From a bacterium 1XD8-76 (GTDB lineage Bacteria; Bacillota; Clostridia; Lachnospirales; Lachnospiraceae), in contig RAZE01000001.1 of NCBI GenBank assembly GCA_003611955.1, positions 310,001 to 374,000 on the forward strand: a DNA stretch of 64,000 bases, read 5' to 3'. Position 1 is the first letter of the stretch. The number at the start of each line of letters is the position of its first letter. A model generated the notes under the pieces. It saw only the letters and a list, made by a program, of their open reading frames with translations. It made no database searches and was not told where the DNA came from. The translations under genes were made by a program, and so were the position numbers. Shown here one piece after another: positions 34,440 to 42,969 of this stretch.

Positions 34440-35825
34440 TTAATTGTAATTTTCATTTTGTATCAGTGCACTTTCCTTATTCAATAAAAATGGTCGACAA
34501 AAAGCTGTCGCCGCACTGGTTGGAATAATTTCTTCAGATATTCTGATTCCAAGCACTTCTTTCATATATTTTTGTCTCTTTTGAATCCTTTTCCACATCG
34601 CTGGATATTTTTCCTGAATCTCCTGTCGAAGTTCTTCATCTGCTAACATAATTCCACTTTCGCAACTAATTCCTGCATATCCCGGCACAGATGGAATAAT
34701 ATCTATTTGAAACAGCATCCCGCTTTTTAACTTTTCTTGGGATTCCGGACAAACAGGACTACATAGCCACTCTTCCTCTGCACAAAGATGCCCCGGATTT
34801 AATTTCCAATGATACTTTTCTTTCGGAAGTACTTCTTCTATTAAGTTATATAAATCCTTTCCAGTCATGCCGATCCTGATTTTCTCAAGCCAGGCAACAA
34901 TTGCTTTATAATAAGGAATTGCCACTTTTTCCAAATAATCCCTCTGTCCTTCCGGTAATTCTTCAGCAACAGAAACCGCATAACCACTTCTGCTCTGTAA
35001 CCCACCTCGAAAGCCAGTTGTAATAGAAATGGAATCTCCTCTTTTAATTTTATTATAGGAAGGATACATATTTGCTTTTACAAAACGAGGGCCAGAAGCC
35101 ATAATTGTAACTACACTGTGCCTCTGTCCTCCGGCAGAAAGGTAAGAAGCAACTTCCATTTCTGTCATTCCCTCCTGAATGGCAGCCATAGCTTCCAAAA
35201 TACAATTTCCAGCGAGCGCTGCTCCAAACTCATAATGAGCAAATTCATCTGCATCATTCGTCTTACGCACGCCATCCTCTCCAATAAATAAATCTATGGC
35301 ATTTATAAATTCCGCATGAGGCGCCGCTTTTTTCAATGCCTCAACCAGATAACTCGGCAAATCAAACATTTTTCCGTTTTCTTCAACTGAGGAAGTAAAC
35401 TTTTTCCATCCCGCCAAACCAATAGTTTTTTTATCTTTTATACATATCTGTCCCAAAATTTGTGATACACTTTTTTTTGTCTGCATAGGTTGATCAGGCA
35501 ATGAAAAATGAGGCAGACATATGGCAGATGCTGAAATTCTTGCCTTTTCAGCTTTATTATAATTTTCATTTCCCAACACTAAAAATGCTTTGCCATCTGC
35601 ATGTAAAACCAACAAAGCTTCTTCAAACCTGGGCAAAAATCCAATAAGATATTCAAAATTTCCTCCATGTTCCAGATCGGCATATATTATCAGTGTATCC
35701 AAACCCATAGATTCCATTTTCCTTAAAACTTTCTTTTTTCTTTTTATTATCGTTTCATCAGGCAGCGCTATTGGAAAAATATCTGCCTCCCTTTCCGGCA
35801 ATATAACTTTTTTAAGTTTTATCAT
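34440..35825 (-). CDS. M24-family (pita-bread fold) protein lacking first metal ligands
   Basis: A 461-residue protein with an N-terminal creatinase/prolidase domain (about 1-185) and a C-terminal M24 pita-bread domain. Active M24 peptidases use Asp, Asp, His, Glu, Glu as metal ligands. Aligned here, the first Asp becomes Thr (GDSISITTG, about 263-271), the second becomes Val or Ser (SGYAVSV, about 280-286), His is kept (LNPGH, 346), the first Glu is Asp (FQIDIIPS, 375) and the last Glu is kept (CESG, 389). This pattern resembles metal-free creatinase more than an aminopeptidase. It is the last gene of an ABC operon. Function unknown. Confidence 0.78.
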   Translation of the reverse strand: MIKLKKVILPEREADIFPIALPDETIIKRKKKVLRKMESMGLDTLIIYADLEHGGNFEYLIGFLPRFEEALLVLHADGKAFLVLGNENYNKAEKARISASAICLPHFSLPDQPMQTKKSVSQILGQICIKDKKTIGLAGWKKFTSSVEENGKMFDLPSYLVEALKKAAPHAEFINAIDLFIGEDGVRKTNDADEFAHYEFGAALAGNCILEAMAAIQEGMTEMEVASYLSAGGQRHSVVTIMASGPRFVKANMYPSYNKIKRGDSISITTGFRGGLQSRSGYAVSVAEELPEGQRDYLEKVAIPYYKAIVAWLEKIRIGMTGKDLYNLIEEVLPKEKYHWKLNPGHLCAEEEWLCSPVCPESQEKLKSGMLFQIDIIPSVPGYAGISCESGIMLADEELRQEIQEKYPAMWKRIQKRQKYMKEVLGIRISEEIIPTSAATAFCRPFLLNKESALIQNENYN

Positions 35826-35840
35826 ATTTTTTCCCTTTAC

Positions 35841-36782
35841 TTATTTATGTAGTACCTGCAGACAGGCACCTGTGATACCAGCATCATTTCCCAGCTGTGC
35901 AATTACAATATCCGCACCCTTTTCGATTAAATGAAGTTTTTCACTGTATGCTTTTTGTATGATCGGTAAAATTAATTCTGAGGATCTGGATACTCCACCG
36001 CCAATAACAAATGCTTCCGGATCAAATGCATGTGTAAACTCTGCCATAGCATGTCCCAAATTTCCCATACATATTTCAAGACATTTTATACAAAGTTTAT
36101 CTCCCTGTCCAGCTAATCCGCATATCTCCTTTGCAGTAAAATTTTTTATATTCTGCAACGGGGACTCTGTTTTCCTTTCTTTCGTCAGCCGGTTTGCAAT
36201 ACGTACCAGGCCATTTGCAGATGCAAACTGATCAAGGCAGCCATGATTACCACAATTACAGGCATCTGACTCCCCCGGGTCTACAGTTATATGTCCTATT
36301 TCCCCTGCAATTCCATTTGCACCGAGCAGAACATTTCCATTTAATATAATGCCTCCTCCTACCCCAGTGCCAAGTGTAATCAGCATCATACTGCTATATT
36401 TTTTTCCTCCTCCAGCATAATACTCTCCTAAAGCTGCCACATTTGCATCATTCCCTGCTTCAACAGTGACACCTGGAAATTCCTGTCGCAGAATTTCAAC
36501 CGGATTAAAATCATACCAATGAAGATTTACACTTTTTTTCACATATCCATTCTTGTCTACAGGTCCCGGAATTCCCATTCCAATTCCGCTTATCTCTGTA
36601 CTATCAATTTTTTTCCTTTTGCAAAAATCCCTAATTTCTTCCGCAACCTGCGGAATAATACGATTACCTGCTTCTGTCAGATCTGTATCTGCTATCCACT
36701 TTTCAAGCAGTATACCTTCTTTAGAAAAATGACCGAATTTAATCTGTGTTCCACCGACATCCACCCCAAAATATAATCCCAT
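35841..36782 (-). CDS. ROK-family sugar kinase
   Basis: An ATP-dependent sugar kinase of 313 residues of the glucokinase/N-acetylhexosamine kinase type. It has the phosphate motif GVDVGGTQIKFGHF near the N-terminus, the sugar-binding EAGNDANVAALGE, ITLGTGVGGGIIL, and the zinc motif in GEIGHITVDPG followed by CNCGNHGCLDQ, the ROK CxCGxxGCxE signature with Asp in the last place. The ribosome site is GAGGAG. It lies 15 bases before the M24-family gene in the A+T-rich operon, so it probably phosphorylates a sugar released from the imported compound. Confidence 0.9.
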   Translation of the reverse strand: MGLYFGVDVGGTQIKFGHFSKEGILLEKWIADTDLTEAGNRIIPQVAEEIRDFCKRKKIDSTEISGIGMGIPGPVDKNGYVKKSVNLHWYDFNPVEILRQEFPGVTVEAGNDANVAALGEYYAGGGKKYSSMMLITLGTGVGGGIILNGNVLLGANGIAGEIGHITVDPGESDACNCGNHGCLDQFASANGLVRIANRLTKERKTESPLQNIKNFTAKEICGLAGQGDKLCIKCLEICMGNLGHAMAEFTHAFDPEAFVIGGGVSRSSELILPIIQKAYSEKLHLIEKGADIVIAQLGNDAGITGACLQVLHK

Positions 36783-36801
36783 TATTTACTCCTCTAAAAT
36801 T

Positions 36802-36831
36802 TCCTGCCGGGAAATATTTTCACCGACAGGA
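36802..36831 (-). other. Intercistronic stem-loop upstream of the ROK gene
   Basis: An imperfect stem TCCTGTCGG/CCGGCAGGA lies in the 96 bases between the amidohydrolase and ROK genes. It is likely an RNA stabiliser or partial terminator. Confidence 0.5.
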
Positions 36832-36878
36832 TTTTCTTTTGAATATAAAGATAATTTATAAAACCTGCTATCTATTAT

Positions 36879-37775
36879 CTATAAATTATAAAGCCTTGCC
36901 GCATTATCATGTAATATACCGTTAATTTCTTTTTCCGTAAACTCAGGCCATCCTGATCCCCTGCATATTTTATTCATACCATTTTGAACCAGATCAATCC
37001 ATTTCAGTAAATCCTGAGTTGGATTAGAGCCAAATAAATCATTATCAGCAGCTACAAAATCTGATGCAAACATTACACGATCCAAAACTCCAAGTTCTTT
37101 GGCCATAACCATATTCCATGTCATCCAAACAGGCCGTTTATATAGCATAGCCAGATCGGTCCACAGATTTTCATCATTAACCATCATTGTAAATAAATAC
37201 TCGCTAAATGGATAGCCTATATGTTCTACAACTATCTTCATATCAGGAAAATCAAATGTTACATCATTCAAATTCTCCATTTTAGCATATTTTGTATGAG
37301 CTAACACTGTAGGTCCCCCGGCTGCGGAATGATGATATTGAACTACAATACCCTGCTTATTTGCAAATTCATAAAAAGGATACATACTCCTGTCATTGGA
37401 ATTAAACTGTCCATATGGCGGAGTAAAAAGAATTCCTTTATATCCACAATTTACAATCTTATCTACTACATAATCATAGTTTTTCTGAGAAAAACGGCCA
37501 GCCGCATCAATGGGCTCCACGCTGCAAAAAGGAATAAAAAAATCTGGATAGGCTTTATAAGCCTTTTCTACTGCAATCTCACCAAATTCAGAATGCCATA
37601 TTCTGTGCATATCCTGTGCCATGCTAACACAATGCTCTATGCCTGCCGCTTTCATCCAGCCTACCAGTTGATGAATATCCGTATCATTTGGAATACTCTG
37701 ACCTAAATCATCATAAGTAGGTTTATCAAAACATTTAGAATTTATCAAATGCATATGTGAATCAATAACTGCCAT
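36879..37775 (-). CDS. TIM-barrel amidohydrolase (amidohydrolase_2 type)
   Basis: A metal-dependent hydrolase or decarboxylase of 298 residues. The N-terminal HxH motif is MAVIDSHMHLINS; further ligands are probably His in YHHSAAGG and HIGYPF and the catalytic Asp in VMFASDFVAADN near the end. This family includes lactonases, decarboxylases and amide hydrolases, so the reaction is open. I chose the ATG at 37775 because GGAGG lies 7 bases before it; the ATG at 37781 touches that site. It follows the binding-protein gene in the operon. Confidence 0.82.
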   Translation of the reverse strand: MAVIDSHMHLINSKCFDKPTYDDLGQSIPNDTDIHQLVGWMKAAGIEHCVSMAQDMHRIWHSEFGEIAVEKAYKAYPDFFIPFCSVEPIDAAGRFSQKNYDYVVDKIVNCGYKGILFTPPYGQFNSNDRSMYPFYEFANKQGIVVQYHHSAAGGPTVLAHTKYAKMENLNDVTFDFPDMKIVVEHIGYPFSEYLFTMMVNDENLWTDLAMLYKRPVWMTWNMVMAKELGVLDRVMFASDFVAADNDLFGSNPTQDLLKWIDLVQNGMNKICRGSGWPEFTEKEINGILHDNAARLYNL

Positions 37776-37819
37776 TTTCATGCCTCCGATAGTTTTTATG
37801 TATCACCCGCAGTATCTGT

Positions 37820-37843
37820 CGAAGCCAGGTTTCCCTGCCTTCG
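37820..37843 (-). other. Stem-loop between binding-protein and amidohydrolase genes
   Basis: CGAAGGCAGG pairs with CCTGGCTTCG, one mismatch, just after the binding-protein stop. Such hairpins often protect the abundant binding-protein mRNA from 3' decay. Confidence 0.5.
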
Positions 37844-37879
37844 GCTGTCTATCTGCGAAAATTAAATTATCATTACGTT

Positions 37880-38923
37880 CTACTTATTAATATCGAAATC
37901 AGCCGCATTGTGTACTGTCAAAAGTTCCGGCTGCATCTCATAAATATCATCCGGTCCAGATCTCGTATAAGAACCATCAAAAATCTGTTCCATAAATTCT
38001 ACACATTTCCTGCCCATTTTTTCAGGAGACATTCCAGGAGATGCATACAATTTACAATTTTCCCCCTCCTCCTGCATAACAGCCTGTTGTTCAGGAGTCG
38101 CATCATAACCAATTACATATACATCATCTCTTCCGGCATCCTGGAGCGCATTATATGTTCCCATAACACATTCATTCCAGTACAGGAAAAAAGCATCTGC
38201 ATCCGGGTATGCTGTAATCATATCAGTAGCCCAGATATAACAACCATCTGTTGTTCTGTCCGTAGACCGATTTTTTACAATCGTCACATTCGGGTAATTT
38301 TCATCCATCCAATCACTAAACCCATTGACACGAAGGCCGCTGGATGCAATGGAAGGTTCTTCCTCAAATATAATAATACTTGCATCTTCTTTGCCCTCCA
38401 ATGCTTCCATACACATTTCTGCGGCCATCTGACCTCCTGCATAATCGTTATATCTCACTGATGCATCTGCACCGCCTTCTGAAGCCAGACAGTCAAAATC
38501 AACAATTGGAATACCTGCTTCATGCGCAAGAGCAACTGCATCATTTGCACCATCTGTATCAATAGCGGTATAAATAATGCCATCTACACCTTGTGTTACC
38601 AAATTCTCAATAATAGTATACATTTGTGCCCAATCGCCTTTTGGATCCATCACCACGCTGTCCCAGCCTCTTGCCTCAATTTCTTCTTCTGCTACAGCTG
38701 CAAGATCTGCTTCAAAAGCTTGCGCCATATCCCACGGAACAATACCTATCATCTTTTTATCTTCGGATGTTTCCTCTGCAGAAGCTGTTTCTTCTTCTTT
38801 TGCTACAGTATTTTCTTCCGTAGGAGTTGCTTCCTGCGGATCTGCATTTGAGCTGCCACAACCTATAAGCATAGTTGCCGTCATACAGCCAACTAAAAAA
38901 ATACTTAATAATTTCTTTTTCAT
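37880..38923 (-). CDS. ABC transporter substrate-binding lipoprotein (ribose type)
   Basis: A 347-residue type I periplasmic-binding lipoprotein. The signal ends with lipobox ATMLIGC, followed by an acidic tether (EENTVAKEEETASAEE) and the ligand domain, including IGIVPWDMAQAFEADLAAV, TAIDTDGANDAVALAHEAGI and DVYVIGYDATPEQQAV. The ligand is not known. It follows the permease gene, an order (ATPase, permease, binding protein) that differs from the operon at 11.6-18.5 kb. The ribosome site is AAAAGGAG. Confidence 0.9.
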   Translation of the reverse strand: MKKKLLSIFLVGCMTATMLIGCGSSNADPQEATPTEENTVAKEEETASAEETSEDKKMIGIVPWDMAQAFEADLAAVAEEEIEARGWDSVVMDPKGDWAQMYTIIENLVTQGVDGIIYTAIDTDGANDAVALAHEAGIPIVDFDCLASEGGADASVRYNDYAGGQMAAEMCMEALEGKEDASIIIFEEEPSIASSGLRVNGFSDWMDENYPNVTIVKNRSTDRTTDGCYIWATDMITAYPDADAFFLYWNECVMGTYNALQDAGRDDVYVIGYDATPEQQAVMQEEGENCKLYASPGMSPEKMGRKCVEFMEQIFDGSYTRSGPDDIYEMQPELLTVHNAADFDINK

Positions 38924-39012
38924 ACTTTTCTCCTTTTCATATTTTATTATTTATAATTACCATCCAACCTCGTGGCCACAAAAGGTTAGTGGAAACTATT
39001 CTGGGTTAAACC

Positions 39013-40029
39013 TTATTTTTTTCTTGCTATCGCCTTATTTGATATTTTATTAAACCATTGCGCATAAAATACAGCAATGATCATCAGAGCACCTCTTACC
39101 ACCAACTGCCAGTTAGAACCAATAAACATAAGATTCATACCATTTGTAATCATTCCCATCATCAAAGCTCCTAAAAATACTCCTATTGTCAATCCTTTTC
39201 CGCCTGACAGAGATACACCGCCTATTGCACATGCTGAAATTGCGATTGTGGCATAGCCGCTTGCAGCATTCGGAGTTGCTGATCCCACACGAGCAGTTGA
39301 GAGAATACCTGCAAGCGCAGAAAGTCCTGCTGCTATTACATAAGTAGAAAAACGTACCCTTTTTACATTAACTCCTGAATTATACGCCGCCTGATAATTG
39401 CCACCAGTAGCATAAATTTTCCTTCCATATGAAGTTTTTCCTAAAACAAGAGCCATTCCAACAAAAACAAGAATTAGTATCCATACTGATACAGAAACTC
39501 CAAACACAGTTCCAACACTCAAATTTTTAAATTCTGATGGCAGCTGCGTTACAGCCGTATTATCGCTAACAATATAAACTATACCTCTTACTGCAGTCTG
39601 CGTGCCTAATGTAACAATAAAAGGATCTATCTTTGTCCTAGAAACAATTATCCCGTTCACAATACCAACAATACAGCAAAGCAACACAGAAATAATAATC
39701 GCTGCACCAAGTCCTGTTTTTAATCCATACAGACCATCTGTCACCAATAAACCACATAATGTCCCTCCCAATGCACAGGTAGATTCAATGGAAAGGTCAA
39801 AAGTCCCATTTAGAACTGGAAACGCCAATACACAGGAAAGAATTCCATATACAACGATCTCTTTCAGAATATTTCCCATATTGCCAAGAGATAAGAATTT
39901 TCCACTATTACTTTGTACGATAATAGAATATACAATAATTAGACAGACCAATCCTACCAGTTCAAAATATTTTGACTGCATTAATTTGTTCCAAAAGTTT
40001 AACTCATCTTTGCTCTTTTTAGAACTCAT
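39013..40029 (-). CDS. ABC transporter permease (RbsC type)
   Basis: A 338-residue membrane protein with about 8-10 hydrophobic segments. Family features are GILSCVLAFPVLNGTFDLS, DPFIVTLGTQTAVRGIVYI, the cytoplasmic GRKIYATGGNYQAAYNSGV (coupling region) and ISACAIGGVSLSGGKG. The start has an excellent ACGGAGG ribosome site. It is the second gene of the A+T-rich operon, 37 bases after the ATPase gene. Confidence 0.92.
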   Translation of the reverse strand: MSSKKSKDELNFWNKLMQSKYFELVGLVCLIIVYSIIVQSNSGKFLSLGNMGNILKEIVVYGILSCVLAFPVLNGTFDLSIESTCALGGTLCGLLVTDGLYGLKTGLGAAIIISVLLCCIVGIVNGIIVSRTKIDPFIVTLGTQTAVRGIVYIVSDNTAVTQLPSEFKNLSVGTVFGVSVSVWILILVFVGMALVLGKTSYGRKIYATGGNYQAAYNSGVNVKRVRFSTYVIAAGLSALAGILSTARVGSATPNAASGYATIAISACAIGGVSLSGGKGLTIGVFLGALMMGMITNGMNLMFIGSNWQLVVRGALMIIAVFYAQWFNKISNKAIARKK

Positions 40030-40066
40030 ATTATTACCTCCGTTTTATCTTCTCACACATATTTTA

Positions 40067-41545
40067 TTAATGTGAAATTGCTAATTTCATAATAGCTTCT
40101 TCGCTTGCTTCTTCTATAGAAAGTTCTCCCGATAAATGTCCTTCATGCATTACCAGAATCCGATCGCTAATTCCCAACAATTCAGTCATCTCAGAAGAAA
40201 CCACAATAATTGACATACCTTCGCTTGCCAATTCGTTGATTATTTTATAAATCTCAGCCTTAGCACCCACATCAACCCCTCTGGTCGGCTCATCCAGCAA
40301 AAGTACTTTAGGTTCTGAAGCCAGGCATTTTCCTAAAACAACTTTCTGCTGATTACCTCCGCTGAGCATACGAACCATCATATTTCCTCCTGAACATCGT
40401 ATCTTCAACTTTTGAATATAATCATTACAAATCGTATTTTCTTTCCTTGCATTCATAAAATTAAGAACAGATAATTTTTTTAAAACACTGAGCACCATAT
40501 TTTGTAAGATAGACTGTTCTAAAATTAACCCCTGATCTTTACGGTCTTCTGGTACAAATGCAAATCCTCTTTTCAGCCCCTCCATGGGCGTCCTGTTCAT
40601 AATCTTTTTTCCCTCAAGTTTTATCTCACCGTTACAGTGATCCAATCCATAAATAGCTCTGAGAAGCTCAGTTCTTCCTGCTCCTACCAGTCCTCCTATA
40701 CCAAGTATTTCCCCTTTACGTAATTCAAAAGAAATATTATAAATATTATCATTGTCAAGATGATTCACCGTCATCAATACTTCTCCCTGACGGTTGGTTT
40801 TTTCAGGAAACTGCTGTGTGATCTGGCGTCCCACCATAAGCCTGACAATATCATCTACTGACAATTCAGAAACTTCTCCTTCTCCTGATACCTCCCCATC
40901 TCTTAGTACTTGTACCCTGTCCCCTACCGCATAAATATCTTCCATACGATGAGAAATTAAAATAACAGCTATTTTCTCTTCTCTCAATTGTCTGATGATT
41001 TTGTATAATGTCTCTGTTTCCTCTAGCGTTAATGCCGCTGTCGGCTCATCAAAAATAATTATAGATGCTTCATGAGAAAGTGCCTTTACAATTTCTATCA
41101 ACTGTCTGTGAGCAACACTATACTGCCTTACCAGTGAGTCCGGTTCAAATTTTATATTTAGACGTTCCATCAGCTTTAAAGTTCTACTGCGCAATGCTTT
41201 TTCATCAATAAAACCATTTTTAGTTTCATAACGCCCGATAAAAATATTTTCAGCTATAGACATATCCTCTATTTGCACTAACTCCTGATGTACCATGCTG
41301 ATTCCTAAATGTATAGCATCAATAGGTTTTGCAATATGAACTTGCTTTCCGTCAATGAATATCTCTCCTGATGTCGGTGTTTCTACCCCGGCAAGAATTT
41401 TCATCAATGTAGATTTACCTGCTCCATTCTCTCCGCAAAGACAGAGAACTTCTCCTTTTTTCAATGACAGGCTTACATCATTCAATGCATGGATTCCGCC
41501 ATAAACTTTGCTAATATGACTCATTTCCAAGATATAATCACTCAT
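40067..41545 (-). CDS. ABC transporter duplicated ATP-binding subunit (RbsA type)
   Basis: Two fused ABC domains in 492 residues. The first has GENGAGKST, SVAHRQLIEIVKAL as its degenerate signature region and IIFDEPTAAL; the second has GLVGAGRTE, LSGGNQQKVVLGKCL and LLLDEPTRGVDVG. It energises uptake by the following permease and binding protein. It is the first gene of the A+T-rich operon, and diverges from a LacI gene across a 344-base, very A+T-rich gap. The ribosome site is AAAGGAGGGG. Confidence 0.93.
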   Translation of the reverse strand: MSDYILEMSHISKVYGGIHALNDVSLSLKKGEVLCLCGENGAGKSTLMKILAGVETPTSGEIFIDGKQVHIAKPIDAIHLGISMVHQELVQIEDMSIAENIFIGRYETKNGFIDEKALRSRTLKLMERLNIKFEPDSLVRQYSVAHRQLIEIVKALSHEASIIIFDEPTAALTLEETETLYKIIRQLREEKIAVILISHRMEDIYAVGDRVQVLRDGEVSGEGEVSELSVDDIVRLMVGRQITQQFPEKTNRQGEVLMTVNHLDNDNIYNISFELRKGEILGIGGLVGAGRTELLRAIYGLDHCNGEIKLEGKKIMNRTPMEGLKRGFAFVPEDRKDQGLILEQSILQNMVLSVLKKLSVLNFMNARKENTICNDYIQKLKIRCSGGNMMVRMLSGGNQQKVVLGKCLASEPKVLLLDEPTRGVDVGAKAEIYKIINELASEGMSIIVVSSEMTELLGISDRILVMHEGHLSGELSIEEASEEAIMKLAISH

Positions 41546-41591
41546 ATCACCCCTCCTTTCACAAAGTACCTTTTATTGTTTGTCGCTTTTG

Positions 41592-41620
41592 ATGTTATAA
41601 ACACTTTACCATTGATACAA
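41592..41620 (-). promoter_or_regulatory. Candidate promoter of the A+T-rich ABC operon
   Basis: Minus-strand TTGTAT, 17 bases, TAACAT, about 45 bases upstream of the ATPase gene start. A direct repeat TTTACCA with an 18-base period (41605-41630 region) lies beside it. The call is tentative in such A+T-rich DNA. Confidence 0.4.
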
Positions 41621-41837
41621 TGTTTACCACAAGAAGATTTTAATTGTAATTTTTTCCAAAATACCATCTCTATTTTTGTATAACTTGCATATTTTTTATT
41701 ATTTATTCTATATTTTCGAAATAATTTTAGTTATTTTTTTGTTTTTTATTACTGATTATTATATTTTTTGTTTTCTATTTGTGCTATATTTTAAAACTGG
41801 TTATTGACTTTATTCCCAAAATTGATAAACTTATATT

Positions 41838-41855
41838 ATGATAAATATTTATCAT
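41838..41855. promoter_or_regulatory. 18-base palindrome, possible LacI operator
   Basis: ATGATAAATATTTATCAT is a perfect palindrome 35 bases before the LacI start in the otherwise featureless 344-base gap. It lacks the central CG of most LacI-family operators, so it may bind the regulator or be a chance A+T feature. Confidence 0.45.
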
Positions 41856-41889
41856 TTATTATTGTCACAAATTTATTATGGAGGTAAAT

Positions 41890-42933
41890 ATGAAGAGAAA
41901 ACGCGTGACCCTAGATGATATTGCCGATAGAGCCTATGTTTCAAAATCACTTGTCTCTAAAGTGTTAAACAACCGTCCCGTAAGAGTTTCTGAAGAAAAA
42001 CGTTTAGAAATTCTTAATCTTGCGAATATGATGGACTATATACCCAGTGGAAAAATTTTACAAAATGATTCTATTCCCAAATTAAATAAAACAATCGCTC
42101 TGTTTTTACCACATCTTAACACAAATTTTATGATGACCCTCTGTGATACAATCACTCGAAAAGCCTATCGCAATGGCTATTCTGTCATTGTTTTTAACAG
42201 TATTGAAAATACTTCTCTAGAATTGAAATATATAGATCTATGTTATACTTTGAATGTATCAGGAATTATTTTTGATTCTTATTCCAATGCCAGCAATAAA
42301 AAATATCTGGAAAAGCTTGAGCAGAATCAGATTCCTTTTGTTTTTATAGACTGTTATCCCACCGATACATCCTATTCTTTTATTACTTCCGAAAATAAAA
42401 AAGCCATGAAGGAGCTCACAGAAAGTCTGATCCGACGTGGGCATAAAAATATACTCAGTTTTATTCAGAATAAATCTACTCTTACAAACGTTTCCATGCA
42501 AAGAATTGCTGGCTACTATGAAGCAATGAGTCAGTATAACCTCAGAGGAACCAATGAAATAATTTATCCTGAACGTGATTATCGACAGCAGCCTATTTAT
42601 TCTTTATTAGAATCTTCCGCAGAGTTTTCTGCTTTTATCATTCATACTGGAGATGATATCAAACACTTTTTTGATTTGATTTCTTACACAAAATATGCTC
42701 ACAGACAAAACTTTGAAGTAGCTGTATTCGATGACTTTGATCTTTCGTTTACCGAATACAGCTCTGGAACACATAAAGATATATGCCAAAAAATTGTCAG
42801 CATTATGGCACAGCGCCCGAAAGAAATTGCTGAACGGGCTCTGGATGTACTGTTTGGTCAGATTAAACAGCCTGATAATTTTCAACATATACAGGAATTT
42901 ATCGATTGTGATCTGATAGAAATCAATAATTAA
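41890..42933 (+). CDS. LacI-family regulator of the A+T-rich operon
   Basis: A 347-residue LacI/GalR-type protein. The DNA-binding helices read TLDDIADRAYVSKSLVSKVL with hinge DYIPSGKILQND; the sensor domain begins NKTIALFLPHLNTNFMMTLC. The ATG at 41890 follows a GGAGGT ribosome site. It diverges from the ABC operon and is followed 36 bases later by the arginase-like gene on the same strand, so both sides of the gap are probably one regulon. The sensor half is unusual in the lineup, and the effector is unknown. Confidence 0.88.
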   Translation: MKRKRVTLDDIADRAYVSKSLVSKVLNNRPVRVSEEKRLEILNLANMMDYIPSGKILQNDSIPKLNKTIALFLPHLNTNFMMTLCDTITRKAYRNGYSVIVFNSIENTSLELKYIDLCYTLNVSGIIFDSYSNASNKKYLEKLEQNQIPFVFIDCYPTDTSYSFITSENKKAMKELTESLIRRGHKNILSFIQNKSTLTNVSMQRIAGYYEAMSQYNLRGTNEIIYPERDYRQQPIYSLLESSAEFSAFIIHTGDDIKHFFDLISYTKYAHRQNFEVAVFDDFDLSFTEYSSGTHKDICQKIVSIMAQRPKEIAERALDVLFGQIKQPDNFQHIQEFIDCDLIEINN

Positions 42934-42969
42934 TTTATAAATATTTCTCAATTGGAGGTTAAACTCAAA

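Noticed and set aside
34271-34440. Search for an attachment site at the left edge of the A+T-rich island.
   Set aside because: No tRNA gene, integrase or direct repeat matching the right edge could be found by eye.
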